NCBI GenBank assembly: GCA_022494885.1
Contig: JAGVSM010001209.1
Span: 124,001 to 188,000, forward strand
Source: Micrasema longulum
Lineage: Eukaryota; Arthropoda; Insecta; Trichoptera; Brachycentridae
Reading direction: 5' to 3'
DNA: 64,000 nucleotides
Shown here one piece after another: positions 63,791 through 64,000 of the stretch. Numbering within the stretch: position 1 is the first letter of the stretch; each line of letters begins with the position of its first letter. The notes under the pieces were generated by a model that saw only the letters and a program-made list of their open reading frames with translations, had not been told where the DNA came from and ran no database searches. The translations under genes and the position numbers were made by a program.

Positions 63791-64000
63791 TAAAAACAAT
63801 CATAGTTTATCAACAACAATAACAAGTATTTGATCTGGTTTGACCGCGTCTTTTTCATCTTCTCGCGACTTACATATTTGCTCTTCGTATGCCCCTTCTA
63901 ACAGCACCAACTATGTAAACAAAGGTAAGAACCAAGTTTTCCTATCTCGACATATATTGCGTTTAACTTCAATATTTCAAAGTGTTTTTGAACTTGGCGA

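Overview
The window reads as gene-poor, AT-rich insect nuclear DNA, either intergenic or deep intronic. No intact protein-coding gene could be demonstrated. The open reading frames that can be assigned (the longest is 194 codons) are 5'-truncated, mutated 3' ends of non-LTR retrotransposons (LINEs) or frames lying inside other repeats. The LINE types (Jockey/CR1-like and RTE-like reverse transcriptase C-termini), the tRNA-derived SINEs and the AT-rich MITEs point to an insect. Some 3'-end motifs, such as GGCAATAAGCCCGCC, recall lepidopteran elements, but that is recollection rather than proof, and the species is not identified.

Layout. 0-13 kb: dense LINE debris on both strands, one pogo-like terminus, a 555-bp MITE and two very young perfect or near-perfect palindromes (8.99-9.14 and 13.01-13.09 kb). 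13-20 kb: mostly unique AT-rich DNA with one SINE, a TTAA-flanked MITE and a more complex block at 18.0-18.4 kb that could be regulatory. 20-30 kb: many copies of one interspersed repeat with long compound inverted ends (called family C here), two SINE families and LINE tails. 31-33 kb: a long copy of an inverted-repeat element that has been split by about 1.1 kb of insert, itself carrying a GC-rich foldback. 34-43 kb: LINEs, a small divergent tandem array (38.8-39.1 kb), the short version of the inverted-repeat element, and a clear nested insertion of one RTE-like LINE into another on the opposite strand (40.4-41.6 kb). 43-64 kb: more LINE 3' ends (46.4, 51.6, 52.5, 54.2, 56.3, 61.1, 63.4 kb), SINEs, an iteron-rich MITE (50.6 kb) and long unique AT-rich stretches.

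Naming used below. LINE-A, -B, -C and -D are RTE-like groups recognised by shared C-terminal protein patterns. J1 to J7 are Jockey/CR1-like groups. S1, S2 and S3 are tRNA-derived SINE families. Families C, E, F and G are interspersed repeats or MITEs seen several times in this window. Clade names are tentative because only the last 60-200 codons survive. Edges of diverged repeats are good to roughly 10-20 bases.

How the parts relate. The LINEs would have supplied the machinery for the SINEs, but every LINE copy here lacks its endonuclease and most of its reverse transcriptase, so the window holds no autonomous element. The most informative structures are the nested insertions, which give relative ages, and the palindromes, whose near-identical arms imply recent origin. 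No convincing new functional system was found. The unassigned open frames at the left edge and at 51.1 kb, and the complex block at 18 kb, are the best places to look for host sequence.
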